DNA of 5,997 nt from an uncultured Bacteroidota bacterium. GTDB lineage: Bacteria > Bacteroidota > Bacteroidia > NS11-12g > UBA9320. A model generated the notes under the pieces. That model had not been told where the DNA came from, did no database searches, and was given only the letters and a program-made list of their open reading frames with translations. The first letter of the stretch is position 1. Each line of letters begins with the position of its first letter. The DNA lies in contig CAJXLR010000121.1 of NCBI GenBank assembly GCA_913056425.1, forward strand, positions 1 to 5,997. The letters run 5' to 3'. Made by a program: the position numbers and the translations under genes. Positions 1 through 5,997 of the stretch are shown here, in pieces.

Positions 1-2
1 TT

Positions 3-1229
3 ATCGCGCAAGGAGCAGAGATTACCTACGTCGACGATGAAACATGGATAAAGAAACACCTTAAGAATGTTGACCAATCAAGTTTTTTGGTTGTATACAC
101 GCCGGCTATTCCGAAAAACCTCAAAATTAAATCGATTCTTGAGTCAACGGGAATTGCACTGAACAAGCGATCAGTTGTTTTAGGCTGGATCACCCAAAAT
201 ACACACAACCTGTCTGTGGCCGGCACACATGGAAAAACCACTACCAGTACACTTTTGTCTCACATACTGTCCCACTCCGGCATTCCTCATGTGGCGTTCC
301 TCGGAGGCATATCATCCAACTACAACAGCAACTATTATTGCTCCGATGAAGTGTCCGACTCTATGGTAAGTGTTACAGAAGCCGACGAGTTTGACCGCTC
401 TTTTTTAACGCTCAAACCAAAAGCAGCGGTTATCACAAGTGTTGATGCAGACCACCTAGATATTTATGGGGCCCATGATACCATGGTAGAAGGGTTTCAG
501 GAGTTTGCTCAGTTAGTTGAAGACCAAAGCAAATTGATCGTACAACAAGAATTACAAACGCTTTTTGATGAAAGTGCCCTAACATATGGCATTGAAGCCG
601 GGAAAATGAGCGCTCGTCATGTTCACGTGAATAATGGGAACTTTGTTTTCGACTTATATGCTGGAAACGATGTTCACCGAAATATGGTTCTACCATTACC
701 CGGTGAACACAACATTGAAAATGCTTTGGCTGCCGGCGCCTTAGCCATGTCGGTTGGTGTTAACGCAGATCAGCTGCGGAACGCTTACGCGAGTTTCAAA
801 GGTGTGAAACGACGCTTTGAGTTCATTGTACGCAACGAAGATTGTGTTTACATTGATGACTATGCTCATCACCCGAGTGAAATTAAAGCAGCGATTAAGG
901 CAACAAGACAACTCTATCCCGATAGAAAGATTACGGCAATATTTCAACCGCATTTGTTCTCCCGAACGCGCGACTTCATGACCGATTTTGCGGCGGAGCT
1001 GTCAAAAGTTGATGAACTGATCCTTTTAGATATTTACCCTGCGCGTGAAGAACCTCTTGAGGGTATTAACAGTGCTCGGTTGATGGAAGAAATCGCCTGT
1101 CCTTGTCATTTACTTGAGCGAGACAGCGTTTTAAAATTTGTTTCAGTTCATAAGCCCGAAGTTTTACTGACGCTTGGTGCTGGAGACATAGATCGCATTG
1201 TTGAACCACTTAAATCCATCTTATCATGA
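3..1229 (+). CDS. murC: UDP-N-acetylmuramate--L-alanine ligase MurC (5' end cut by the window edge)
   Basis: MurC is the cytoplasmic ATP-dependent ligase that joins L-alanine to UDP-MurNAc, the first step of peptidoglycan stem-peptide synthesis. The frame is open from base 3 to the TGA at 1227-1229, giving 408 visible residues; the family is about 450-490 long, so the N-terminal Rossmann glycine motif that binds UDP lies outside the window. Visible motifs, numbered from the first visible codon: ATP P-loop GTHGKTTT (74-81), EADEFD (126-131), TSVDADHLDIYG (from 145), PGEHNIENALAA (from 233), KRRFE (from 269), DDYAHHPSEI (from 285), FQPHLFSRTRDF (from 314), YPAREEP (from 345) and GAGDID near the end. 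The HHP and RTRDF motifs and the FQPH context favour MurC over MurD, MurE or MurF. A TTG at 87 is internal, not the start, because homologous sequence continues upstream of it. The stop overlaps the ftsQ start as ATGA, which suggests translational coupling. No frameshift was seen. Confidence 0.97.
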   Translation: MAQGAEITYVDDETWIKKHLKNVDQSSFLVVYTPAIPKNLKIKSILESTGIALNKRSVVLGWITQNTHNLSVAGTHGKTTTSTLLSHILSHSGIPHVAFLGGISSNYNSNYYCSDEVSDSMVSVTEADEFDRSFLTLKPKAAVITSVDADHLDIYGAHDTMVEGFQEFAQLVEDQSKLIVQQELQTLFDESALTYGIEAGKMSARHVHVNNGNFVFDLYAGNDVHRNMVLPLPGEHNIENALAAGALAMSVGVNADQLRNAYASFKGVKRRFEFIVRNEDCVYIDDYAHHPSEIKAAIKATRQLYPDRKITAIFQPHLFSRTRDFMTDFAAELSKVDELILLDIYPAREEPLEGINSARLMEEIACPCHLLERDSVLKFVSVHKPEVLLTLGAGDIDRIVEPLKSILS

Positions 1230-1948
1230 AAAAGATTTGGTGGAACTGGTTGTTTATTGGTCTGGGACTCGCCGTGGTGATCTCATTGTACTGGATATTT
1301 AGAGGGAAACACAACAATCGAATTTGTTCAGACTTTGAAGTCAAAGTGGTAAATAAGAGCCCGGCTTTTGTGGACAAAGCAGGAATTGCTTCACACCTAA
1401 GGGCTGATTCGGTTTTATTCATTGGTCGGAACTGGAACGATATCGACTTGACTCGAATTGAAGCCTCGTTATTGGAAAACGACTTTATCGAACAAGTAGA
1501 TTGTTATGCCGGGTTTGATGGGATTCTTCGCATGGACATCACTCAGAAAACGGCTATTCTCCGAGTTATACCAGACGGAAAATCAGGATATTACATAGAT
1601 GAGAATGGGCATAGTTTCCCTTTGTCCAACAAGTACACACCGCGTGTGCTGGTAGCTACAGGTCCAATCCACACGGGCTTGCACAAAAAACTATACACAT
1701 TCACCACGTATGTTAATCAGTCGACCCGCTGGAAGCCCCTTGTAGAGCAGATATTTGTCAATACCAACGGTGACCTCATATTCACCACACGTTTAGGAGG
1801 ACACGAAGTAGTAGTTGGCGATTGTACCAGATTAGAACAGAAGTTTAATAAGCTTGACGATTTCTACAACAAGGTATCCAAGCGTCAAGGTTGGGACAAG
1901 TACAAAGTGATTAACCTCAAGTATAGAGACCAAGTAATTTGCAAGTAG
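1226..1948 (+). CDS. ftsQ: Cell division protein FtsQ (DivIB-type), Bacteroidetes form
   Basis: FtsQ is a single-pass inner-membrane divisome protein that links early and late division proteins, typically through FtsB and FtsL. The 240-residue product has a 5-residue cytoplasmic start, one hydrophobic segment at about 6-25 (rich in W, L, I, V) and a periplasmic remainder. Residues about 36-107 fit a POTRA fold. The stretch 108-134 (QKTAILRVIP, then GYYIDENGHSFPLS) fits the beta domain of FtsQ, where the protein describes its 'last residue' strand pattern. The C-terminal INLKYRDQVICK also resembles Bacteroidetes FtsQ. At 240 residues it is shorter than the E. coli protein (about 276), mainly because the cytoplasmic tail is nearly absent. 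The assignment rests on position between murC and ftsA as well as on these motifs, since FtsQ sequences are poorly conserved. The ATG at 1226 overlaps the murC stop, and no Shine-Dalgarno is obvious. All four cysteines (34, 94, 200, 239) lie on the periplasmic side. Confidence 0.92.
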   Translation: MKKIWWNWLFIGLGLAVVISLYWIFRGKHNNRICSDFEVKVVNKSPAFVDKAGIASHLRADSVLFIGRNWNDIDLTRIEASLLENDFIEQVDCYAGFDGILRMDITQKTAILRVIPDGKSGYYIDENGHSFPLSNKYTPRVLVATGPIHTGLHKKLYTFTTYVNQSTRWKPLVEQIFVNTNGDLIFTTRLGGHEVVVGDCTRLEQKFNKLDDFYNKVSKRQGWDKYKVINLKYRDQVICK

Positions 1949-1949
1949 C

Positions 1950-3275
1950 ATGGCAGAGCAGAAAATCATCGTAGGATTAGACATCGGAACCACAAAGATC
2001 TGTACCATCGTTGGCCGCATGGGCGAGTATGGTAAAGTTGACATTTTGGGTCTGGGTCAGGTACCTACCAACGGTGGTGTAACTCGCGGCGTTGTGTCTA
2101 ACATCGACAAAACGGTAAATGCCATCATCGCTTCTGCAGAACAAGCTTCTCAAAATTCAAACGTTGAGATTAATCGCGTTCACGTTGGTATTGCCGGTGC
2201 TCACATCAACAGCATTCAGCACAAGGGTATGATTATCCGCAACGACGTAGAAAATGAAATTTCACAGTCTGATCTGGACAAACTGGAGGCAGACATGTAC
2301 AAATTATCAGTGAACCCAGGCGACAAGATTATCCATGTCTTGCCACAAGATTTCACTGTAGATAATGAACCCGGCATTGTTGACCCAATTGGGATGGCAG
2401 GGGTTAAACTCGAAGGAAACTATCACATCATCACAGGCCAGATTACCGCAGCCAAAAACATCCACAAATGCGTGGAAAAATCTGGACTTAAGGTATCTGA
2501 ACTCACGCTTGAGCCACTAGCATCATCAGAGTCTGTGCTGAGCGACGAAGAATTAGAGGCCGGAGTTGTATTGGTTGATATTGGAGGTGGAACAACAGAT
2601 GTTGCCATTTTCCACGAAAAGATAATTCGTCACACAGCTATTATCCCTTACGGTGGTAATATCATCACCGAAGATATCCGAGAAGGTTGTAATGTGATGA
2701 AACATCAAGCTGAGTTATTGAAGACTCGGTTTGGTTCAGCATTGGCAGACGAATCTACTGAGAACGAAATTGTCTCAATCCCCGGACTACGCGGTCGGGA
2801 TCCGAAGGAAATCTCAGTTAAAAACCTGTCTATGATTATTAATGCTCGTGTAGCAGAAATCTTAGAGTTGGTGTACTACGAGATTAAAGCGAGTGGTATG
2901 GAGAAAAGACTGGTAGGTGGTATTGTGATAACCGGTGGAGGTGCGATGCTCAAAAACATCACACAACTAGCGGAGTACATCACAGGTTTAGACGCTCGTA
3001 TCGGTTATCCGAACGAGCATTTGGCCAAAGGCCTAGTTGAAGAAGTTAAGAGTCCAATTTACGCAACTGCCGTAGGATTGGTTCTAAAAGGACTACGAGA
3101 AGAGTCTGAGAGCTTCAATCACTTCCGACAAGAACAAGAAGAAGTTCTTGTGGAAGAAGAGCCAATGAGTGAAGCAGAAGAAGCAGAGCGCAGCATAAAA
3201 GCTGAGCGACGCGAGCACTTCTTCACCAAGTTCAAGGCCTGGTTAAAGGACGAAAGTGACATTCAAGATTTTTAA
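1950..3275 (+). CDS. ftsA: Cell division protein FtsA, actin-like membrane tether of the Z-ring
   Basis: FtsA is an actin-family ATPase that binds the FtsZ C-terminal peptide, anchors Z-filaments to the membrane and recruits later divisome proteins. The 441-residue product has the phosphate-1 loop VGLDIGTTKICTIVG (8-22), phosphate-2 VLVDIGGGTTDVAIF (207-221) and adenosine motif GGIVITGGGAML (323-334). The FtsA-specific 1C subdomain spans about 86-165 and includes HVLPQDFTVD (129-138) and DPIGMAGVKLEG (145-156); this separates it from MreB and DnaK. After the core (about 381) comes a glutamate-rich linker (about 384-421), then a likely amphipathic membrane-targeting helix at 422-433 (EHFFTKFKAWLK) and an acidic tail ending QDF. 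The ATG at 1950 starts one base after the ftsQ stop, with no clear Shine-Dalgarno, as is common in Bacteroidetes. Length and motifs are complete, with no sign of disruption. Confidence 0.98.
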   Translation: MAEQKIIVGLDIGTTKICTIVGRMGEYGKVDILGLGQVPTNGGVTRGVVSNIDKTVNAIIASAEQASQNSNVEINRVHVGIAGAHINSIQHKGMIIRNDVENEISQSDLDKLEADMYKLSVNPGDKIIHVLPQDFTVDNEPGIVDPIGMAGVKLEGNYHIITGQITAAKNIHKCVEKSGLKVSELTLEPLASSESVLSDEELEAGVVLVDIGGGTTDVAIFHEKIIRHTAIIPYGGNIITEDIREGCNVMKHQAELLKTRFGSALADESTENEIVSIPGLRGRDPKEISVKNLSMIINARVAEILELVYYEIKASGMEKRLVGGIVITGGGAMLKNITQLAEYITGLDARIGYPNEHLAKGLVEEVKSPIYATAVGLVLKGLREESESFNHFRQEQEEVLVEEEPMSEAEEAERSIKAERREHFFTKFKAWLKDESDIQDF

Positions 3276-3283
3276 CAAGGCGC

Positions 3284-4696
3284 ATGAATTTTAGAGTAGA
3301 CTTACCCAAAGACAAATCGTCCATTATCAAGGTTATTGGTGTTGGAGGTGGCGGTGGAAACGCCGTAAACTATATGCACGAACAGGGCATATCCGGAGTT
3401 GATTTCTTTATTTTCAACACGGATAATCAAGCCTTGGAAATGAGCTTGGTACCGAACAAGATTCAGATTGGTAATGAACTAACTGAAGGTAGAGGTGCTG
3501 GATCTAACCCTGAAGTGGGTAAACGCGCAGCTGAAGAAAGTCTTGAAGAAATCATAGAATCTCTTGGGGTGAATACTCAAATGGTTTTTGTGACTGCAGG
3601 AATGGGTGGTGGTACCGGAACGGGTGCGGCCCCGGTAATTGCAAAAGCGGCAAAAGACATGGGCATTCTCACTGTTGGAATCGTAACCACTCCTTTCATG
3701 TTTGAAGGAAGTAAGCGAGTGATGGCAGCTGAGAAAGGTGTCCATGAAATGCGCGATGTAGTTGATTCGTTGTTGGTTATTTCCAATGATCGAATTAAGG
3801 ACATGTATGGCAATCTTAAGATTACAGAAGCATTCTCGCACGCAGATAACATTCTATCAACAGCGGCAAAAGGAATAGCTGAAATAATAACAATTGCAGG
3901 AAGCATCAACGTAGATTTCGAAGATGTAAAAACAGCTATGACAGATAGCGGTGTTGCAATTCTTGGTAACGGTATCTCAGAAGGAGATGATCGAGCTATC
4001 CGTGCAGCGGAACTAGCGTTAAACTCACCGTTATTGAATGATAACAAAATAAACGGGGCGAGTGACTTGCTAATCAATATCTCTTACGGTGAAGAAGAAG
4101 CTAGTCTGGATGAATACGCTGCCATAAACGAATTCTTCCAAGAGCAAGCCGGAATGGATGCAAACCTAAAATGCGGATTGTGTTATGATGCATCTTTGGG
4201 TAACAAAATATCGGTAACCATAATTGCGACAGGATTTAACAAACAAGAGAATCGATACTTGGGTAATGATGATGCTTCAGAAATTCAAGAAGAACACATT
4301 ATAGAAGCGGTATCGATTCGTCCGGACACCAACGACGAGTCTGTAGAAACGTCACTCAGTGAAGTGCCAAGAAAGAACAAGCAAACTTCAATTTACGACT
4401 ACATTGACACAGATGGAGAAGTAGAGGAAGAAGACGTTCTGCGCGATGCGAACCAGAAGGTTGAAGAGATGAAGGAGCGTATTGTTCGACTTAAAGAGTT
4501 GAGCAAGACAGCGAATTCACAAGAAGGTATGGAAGAGTTGGAGAACGTTCCAGCCTACAAACGGAGAGGTATCAAACTAGCGAAAACAACACACTCATCT
4601 GAGTCTGAAATTTCGCGCACGTCCTTGGTAGATGAACCGGAAAGCAAGCCTGAAATCAAAACGAATAATTCATTTCTGCACGACAATGTAGATTAA
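3284..4696 (+). CDS. ftsZ: Cell division GTPase FtsZ with extended C-terminal tail
   Basis: FtsZ is the tubulin-like GTPase that polymerises at midcell into the Z-ring. The 470-residue product has the first glycine loop GVGGGGGNAV (19-28), FNTDNQAL (44-51), the tubulin signature GGGTGTGAAP (108-117) and the T7 synergy loop NVDFEDVK (209-216), whose D211 and D214 act on GTP of the neighbouring subunit. The globular core ends with VTIIATGFNK near 320. A charged linker follows, with a likely helix at about 383-408. VPAYKRRG (422-429) resembles the conserved C-terminal peptide that binds FtsA. Unlike the E. coli protein, 42 residues follow R428, including HSSESEISR (437-445) and the final NNSFLHDNVD (461-470); I recall this tail from Bacteroidetes FtsZ. 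An odd CGLC (297-300) lies in the C-terminal core domain. The ATG is 8 bases after the ftsA stop; AAGG at 3277-3280 is too close to be a good Shine-Dalgarno. It is the last gene before a probable terminator. Confidence 0.99.
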   Translation: MNFRVDLPKDKSSIIKVIGVGGGGGNAVNYMHEQGISGVDFFIFNTDNQALEMSLVPNKIQIGNELTEGRGAGSNPEVGKRAAEESLEEIIESLGVNTQMVFVTAGMGGGTGTGAAPVIAKAAKDMGILTVGIVTTPFMFEGSKRVMAAEKGVHEMRDVVDSLLVISNDRIKDMYGNLKITEAFSHADNILSTAAKGIAEIITIAGSINVDFEDVKTAMTDSGVAILGNGISEGDDRAIRAAELALNSPLLNDNKINGASDLLINISYGEEEASLDEYAAINEFFQEQAGMDANLKCGLCYDASLGNKISVTIIATGFNKQENRYLGNDDASEIQEEHIIEAVSIRPDTNDESVETSLSEVPRKNKQTSIYDYIDTDGEVEEEDVLRDANQKVEEMKERIVRLKELSKTANSQEGMEELENVPAYKRRGIKLAKTTHSSESEISRTSLVDEPESKPEIKTNNSFLHDNVD

Positions 4697-4726
4697 TAAG
4701 ACTTTGACTACACATGCGACTTGAAC

Positions 4727-4775
4727 AGGGGGGCATCAGCATTTGAGAAAGTGTTTTTGTACCCCCTTTCTTTTT
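4727..4775 (+). terminator. Probable Rho-independent terminator after ftsZ
   Basis: AGGGGG at 4727-4732 can pair with CCCCCT at 4762-4767, and the 3' arm runs into TT C TTTTT ending at 4775, a T-rich tract fitting intrinsic termination of plus-strand transcription. It begins 30 bases after the ftsZ stop, so it would close the murC-ftsQ-ftsA-ftsZ transcript. The loop is long (29 bases) and the stem short, so this is not a textbook hairpin. An alternative shorter-loop hairpin pairs AGAAAG (4746-4751) with CTTTCT (4766-4771) and overlaps the first by two bases. On the minus strand the stem is not followed by a T-run, so it does not look bidirectional. Confidence 0.62.
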
Positions 4776-4780
4776 GTAAT

Positions 4781-4822
4781 GATTGAATGACTGAATGCGT
4801 GAATGCGTGAATGAATGATTGA
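4781..4822. repeat. Short degenerate 8-bp tandem array (unit NNNTGAAT)
   Basis: Read in 8-base units, the sequence is GATTGAAT, GACTGAAT, GCGTGAAT, GCGTGAAT, then a half unit GAAT and a trailing GATTGA. Every full unit ends in TGAAT; the middle two are identical. Because the period is 8 and each unit contains TGA, stop codons appear in all three forward frames. The array lies between the ftsZ terminator and the 3' end of pth. It probably arose by slippage on a TGAA-like tetranucleotide; no function is evident. The rest of the gap (4823-4865) shows only a 4-bp stem CCTC/GAGG and nothing else I can support. Confidence 0.8.
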
Positions 4823-4865
4823 CCTCCTGAGAGGGCTCTGCTGCTAGTTACAACAATAGCCAAAT

Positions 4866-5429
4866 CTACTTCGTATTCACATGATTCATTGCCATTCCAA
4901 TTCCTCGGAATACCATTTCTTCAATTCCTTTTTGCATCTTTTCAAACAATGCGGGAAGAGCTTCTGATTCCTCAGCTGTCCATTCACCCAGAACGTAATC
5001 AACCTGTCTGCCTTCTGAAAAGTCGGCACTAATTCCAACTCTGAGTCGGGGATACTTGGACCCAGCAATTTTTTCTTGAACGCTCTTGAGTCCGTTGTGT
5101 CCGCCATCGCTGCCTTTTGTGCGCATTCGCAGTGTTCCAAAGGGCAGATTCAAATCGTCCGTTACGATAAGAATCTGATGCTGTTGCAGTGACAGTTTCT
5201 TCATCCAAAACGCCACAGCATTTCCGCTAAGATTCATATAGGTGTCGGGTTTTAAGAAATGAAGGTTCCGACCCCGGTATTTATGTGTGGCGTACATCCC
5301 AAACCTATCCGATTCAAATTTCATGTCGTATTGTTCCGACAGGTAATCTAAAAAGTCGAATCCTACGTTGTGACGAGTATGCGCATACTTCTCTCCTATG
5401 TTACCCAATCCTACGATTAAATACTTCAT
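4866..5429 (-). CDS. pth: Peptidyl-tRNA hydrolase (Pth)
   Basis: Pth is the cytoplasmic esterase that releases tRNA from peptidyl-tRNAs dropped by stalled ribosomes. The 187-residue product matches the usual bacterial length (about 185-195). It starts MKYLIVGLGNIGEKYAHTRHNVGFD, in two stretches: the substrate-binding N10 sits in GLGN (7-10) and the catalytic H20 in TRHNVGFD (18-25). YMNLSG (64-69) carries N66, the equivalent of E. coli N68. D91 in TDDLNLPFG (90-98) is the equivalent of E. coli D93, which activates the histidine. GGHNGLKS (109-116) carries N112, the equivalent of E. coli N114. YPRLRVGI (126-133) and VDYVLGEW (144-151) are further family blocks. All catalytic residues are present. 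The ATG (5429-5427) overlaps the stop of the upstream permease gene as ATGA, so translation is probably coupled and no separate promoter was seen. The gene ends with TAG at 4868-4866 and converges on ftsZ. Confidence 0.97.
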   Translation of the reverse strand: MKYLIVGLGNIGEKYAHTRHNVGFDFLDYLSEQYDMKFESDRFGMYATHKYRGRNLHFLKPDTYMNLSGNAVAFWMKKLSLQQHQILIVTDDLNLPFGTLRMRTKGSDGGHNGLKSVQEKIAGSKYPRLRVGISADFSEGRQVDYVLGEWTAEESEALPALFEKMQKGIEEMVFRGIGMAMNHVNTK

Positions 5430-5997
5430 GCTTGCTGTCCTGCTTTTAGCGATGGATAAACTGATGCAATAGCACCCATCACGGTTATCACTAGCGAAAC
5501 ACTCAACACGTCGGCTAGTTTTAAACCTACCGGAAAATAGTCGACAAAGCTCCCATCAAGCCGGATTACACCAACCTTGTCTTGTATCAACACAAAGCCA
5601 ATGCCGATAGCGAGACCTGCAATTAATCCGAGCCATGTGATGAGCATCCCTTCGCTCATAAATATTCTTCGAACGAGGCCATTCTCCGCTCCCATACTCT
5701 TGAGGATATAGATATCCTTCTTTTTCTCGAGAACGAGCATTGTAAGCGCTCCAATGGTGTTGAACGCAGCAATGAGTATAACCAAGGTAAGAATGGCAAA
5801 TGTGGCCCATTTCTCGGTCTTAAAGACACGATAAGCTGCCTCGTTTTGTTCCGATCTGTTCTGTACGTTATATGATTCGCCTAGTTGCTTTGTGAGGATA
5901 TGGTGCACATCATCATCCTTTCCCGGTTTCGTTCGAATTTCAACTCCAGTTATTTTTCCATCTGCTCCCAGGAGATCTTGGGTAAGTTTAAGCGGAG
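5426..5997 (-). CDS. ABC transporter permease, LolC/LolE-like with FtsX domain (5' end cut by the window edge)
   Basis: The frame is open from the right window edge (first whole codon at 5995) to TGA at 5428-5426, giving 189 visible residues; the family is about 400, so this is the C-terminal half. Residues 1-64 are the end of the extracytoplasmic domain. Three hydrophobic segments follow at about 65-89, 114-137 and 161-181, the pattern of an FtsX/MacB-type permease C-terminus. Between the first two lies EKKKDIYILKSMGAENGLVRR (two overlapping blocks, about 90-110), which closely resembles the cytoplasmic MEKKxDIxILxSMGA loop of LolC and LolE that contacts the ATPase. LolCDE extracts lipoproteins from the inner membrane for delivery to the outer membrane; that substrate is inferred from family resemblance, and other MacB-like exporters share the fold. 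A GTG at 5908 is internal, since in-frame sequence continues upstream. The gene probably forms an operon with pth, whose start it overlaps. It is not the division gene ftsX, which is paired with ftsE and lacks the MacB-like domain. Confidence 0.86.
   Translation of the reverse strand, partial: PLKLTQDLLGADGKITGVEIRTKPGKDDDVHHILTKQLGESYNVQNRSEQNEAAYRVFKTEKWATFAILTLVILIAAFNTIGALTMLVLEKKKDIYILKSMGAENGLVRRIFMSEGMLITWLGLIAGLAIGIGFVLIQDKVGVIRLDGSFVDYFPVGLKLADVLSVSLVITVMGAIASVYPSLKAGQQA

Noticed and set aside
433..953. Minus-strand open frames opposite murC
   Set aside because: Short, low-complexity translations with no motif, fully inside a gene whose conserved residues explain the base pattern.
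1900..1949. Possible internal promoter ahead of ftsA
   Set aside because: I found no convincing Bacteroidetes-type TTTG and TAnnTTTG pair at the right spacing, and the one-base gap to ftsQ favours cotranscription.
3479..4077. Two long minus-strand open frames (3479-3841 and 3577-4077) opposite ftsZ
   Set aside because: They lie wholly antisense to the most conserved part of ftsZ, overlap each other in different frames, and their translations show no recognisable domain or composition of a real protein.
4781..4822. CRISPR-like repeat array
   Set aside because: The units are contiguous 8-mers without spacers, far shorter than CRISPR repeats, and no cas gene is present.
4823..4834. Small inverted repeat CCTC-CTGA-GAGG near the pth 3' end
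   Set aside because: The stem is only 4 bp and no T-run follows on the minus strand, so it cannot be called a terminator for pth.
4697..4865. Possible small gene or tRNA in the convergent gap
   Set aside because: Stops occur in all forward frames through the repeat, no cloverleaf arms were found, and no start with a plausible coding stretch is present.
4886..5140. Second minus-strand frame inside pth (and another at 5556-5810 inside the permease gene)
   Set aside because: They run in another frame of the same strand within genes that have all their family motifs; no start signal or homology was seen.

Overview
The window looks like a piece of a Bacteroidetes chromosome, most likely from a Flavobacteriales-like organism. 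It carries the distal part of a division and cell-wall (dcw) cluster. Three things point to that phylum: murC is followed directly by ftsQ, ftsA and ftsZ with no murB or ddl between them; FtsZ ends in a tail (NNSFLHDNVD) that I associate with Bacteroidetes FtsZ; and starts lack clear Shine-Dalgarno sequences. The phylum assignment is inference from protein style and gene order, not from a database search.

Plus strand, 1-4696: a tightly packed operon segment. murC (5' end outside the window) overlaps ftsQ by 4 bases (ATGA). ftsQ is separated from ftsA by one base, and ftsA from ftsZ by 8 bases. MurC adds L-alanine to UDP-MurNAc in the cytoplasm. FtsQ is the single-pass divisome protein with a periplasmic POTRA domain. 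FtsA tethers FtsZ to the membrane, and FtsZ forms the Z-ring. The four genes therefore link precursor synthesis to septum assembly.

Gap, 4697-4865 (169 bases): a space between convergent genes. It holds a probable Rho-independent terminator for the ftsZ end of the operon, followed by a short degenerate 8-bp tandem array based on TGAAT. No gene, tRNA or CRISPR was seen here.

Minus strand, 5997-4866: a LolC/LolE-like (FtsX-domain) ABC transporter permease, cut by the right window edge, overlaps pth (peptidyl-tRNA hydrolase) by 4 bases (ATGA), so the two are probably cotranscribed and translationally coupled. pth reads towards ftsZ.

Overall this is a core housekeeping region. I see no accessory island, mobile element or evident new system. 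The points worth a second look are details: the FtsZ tail beyond its usual C-terminal peptide, a CxxC in the FtsZ core, cysteines confined to the periplasmic part of FtsQ, and the structure of the convergent gap.
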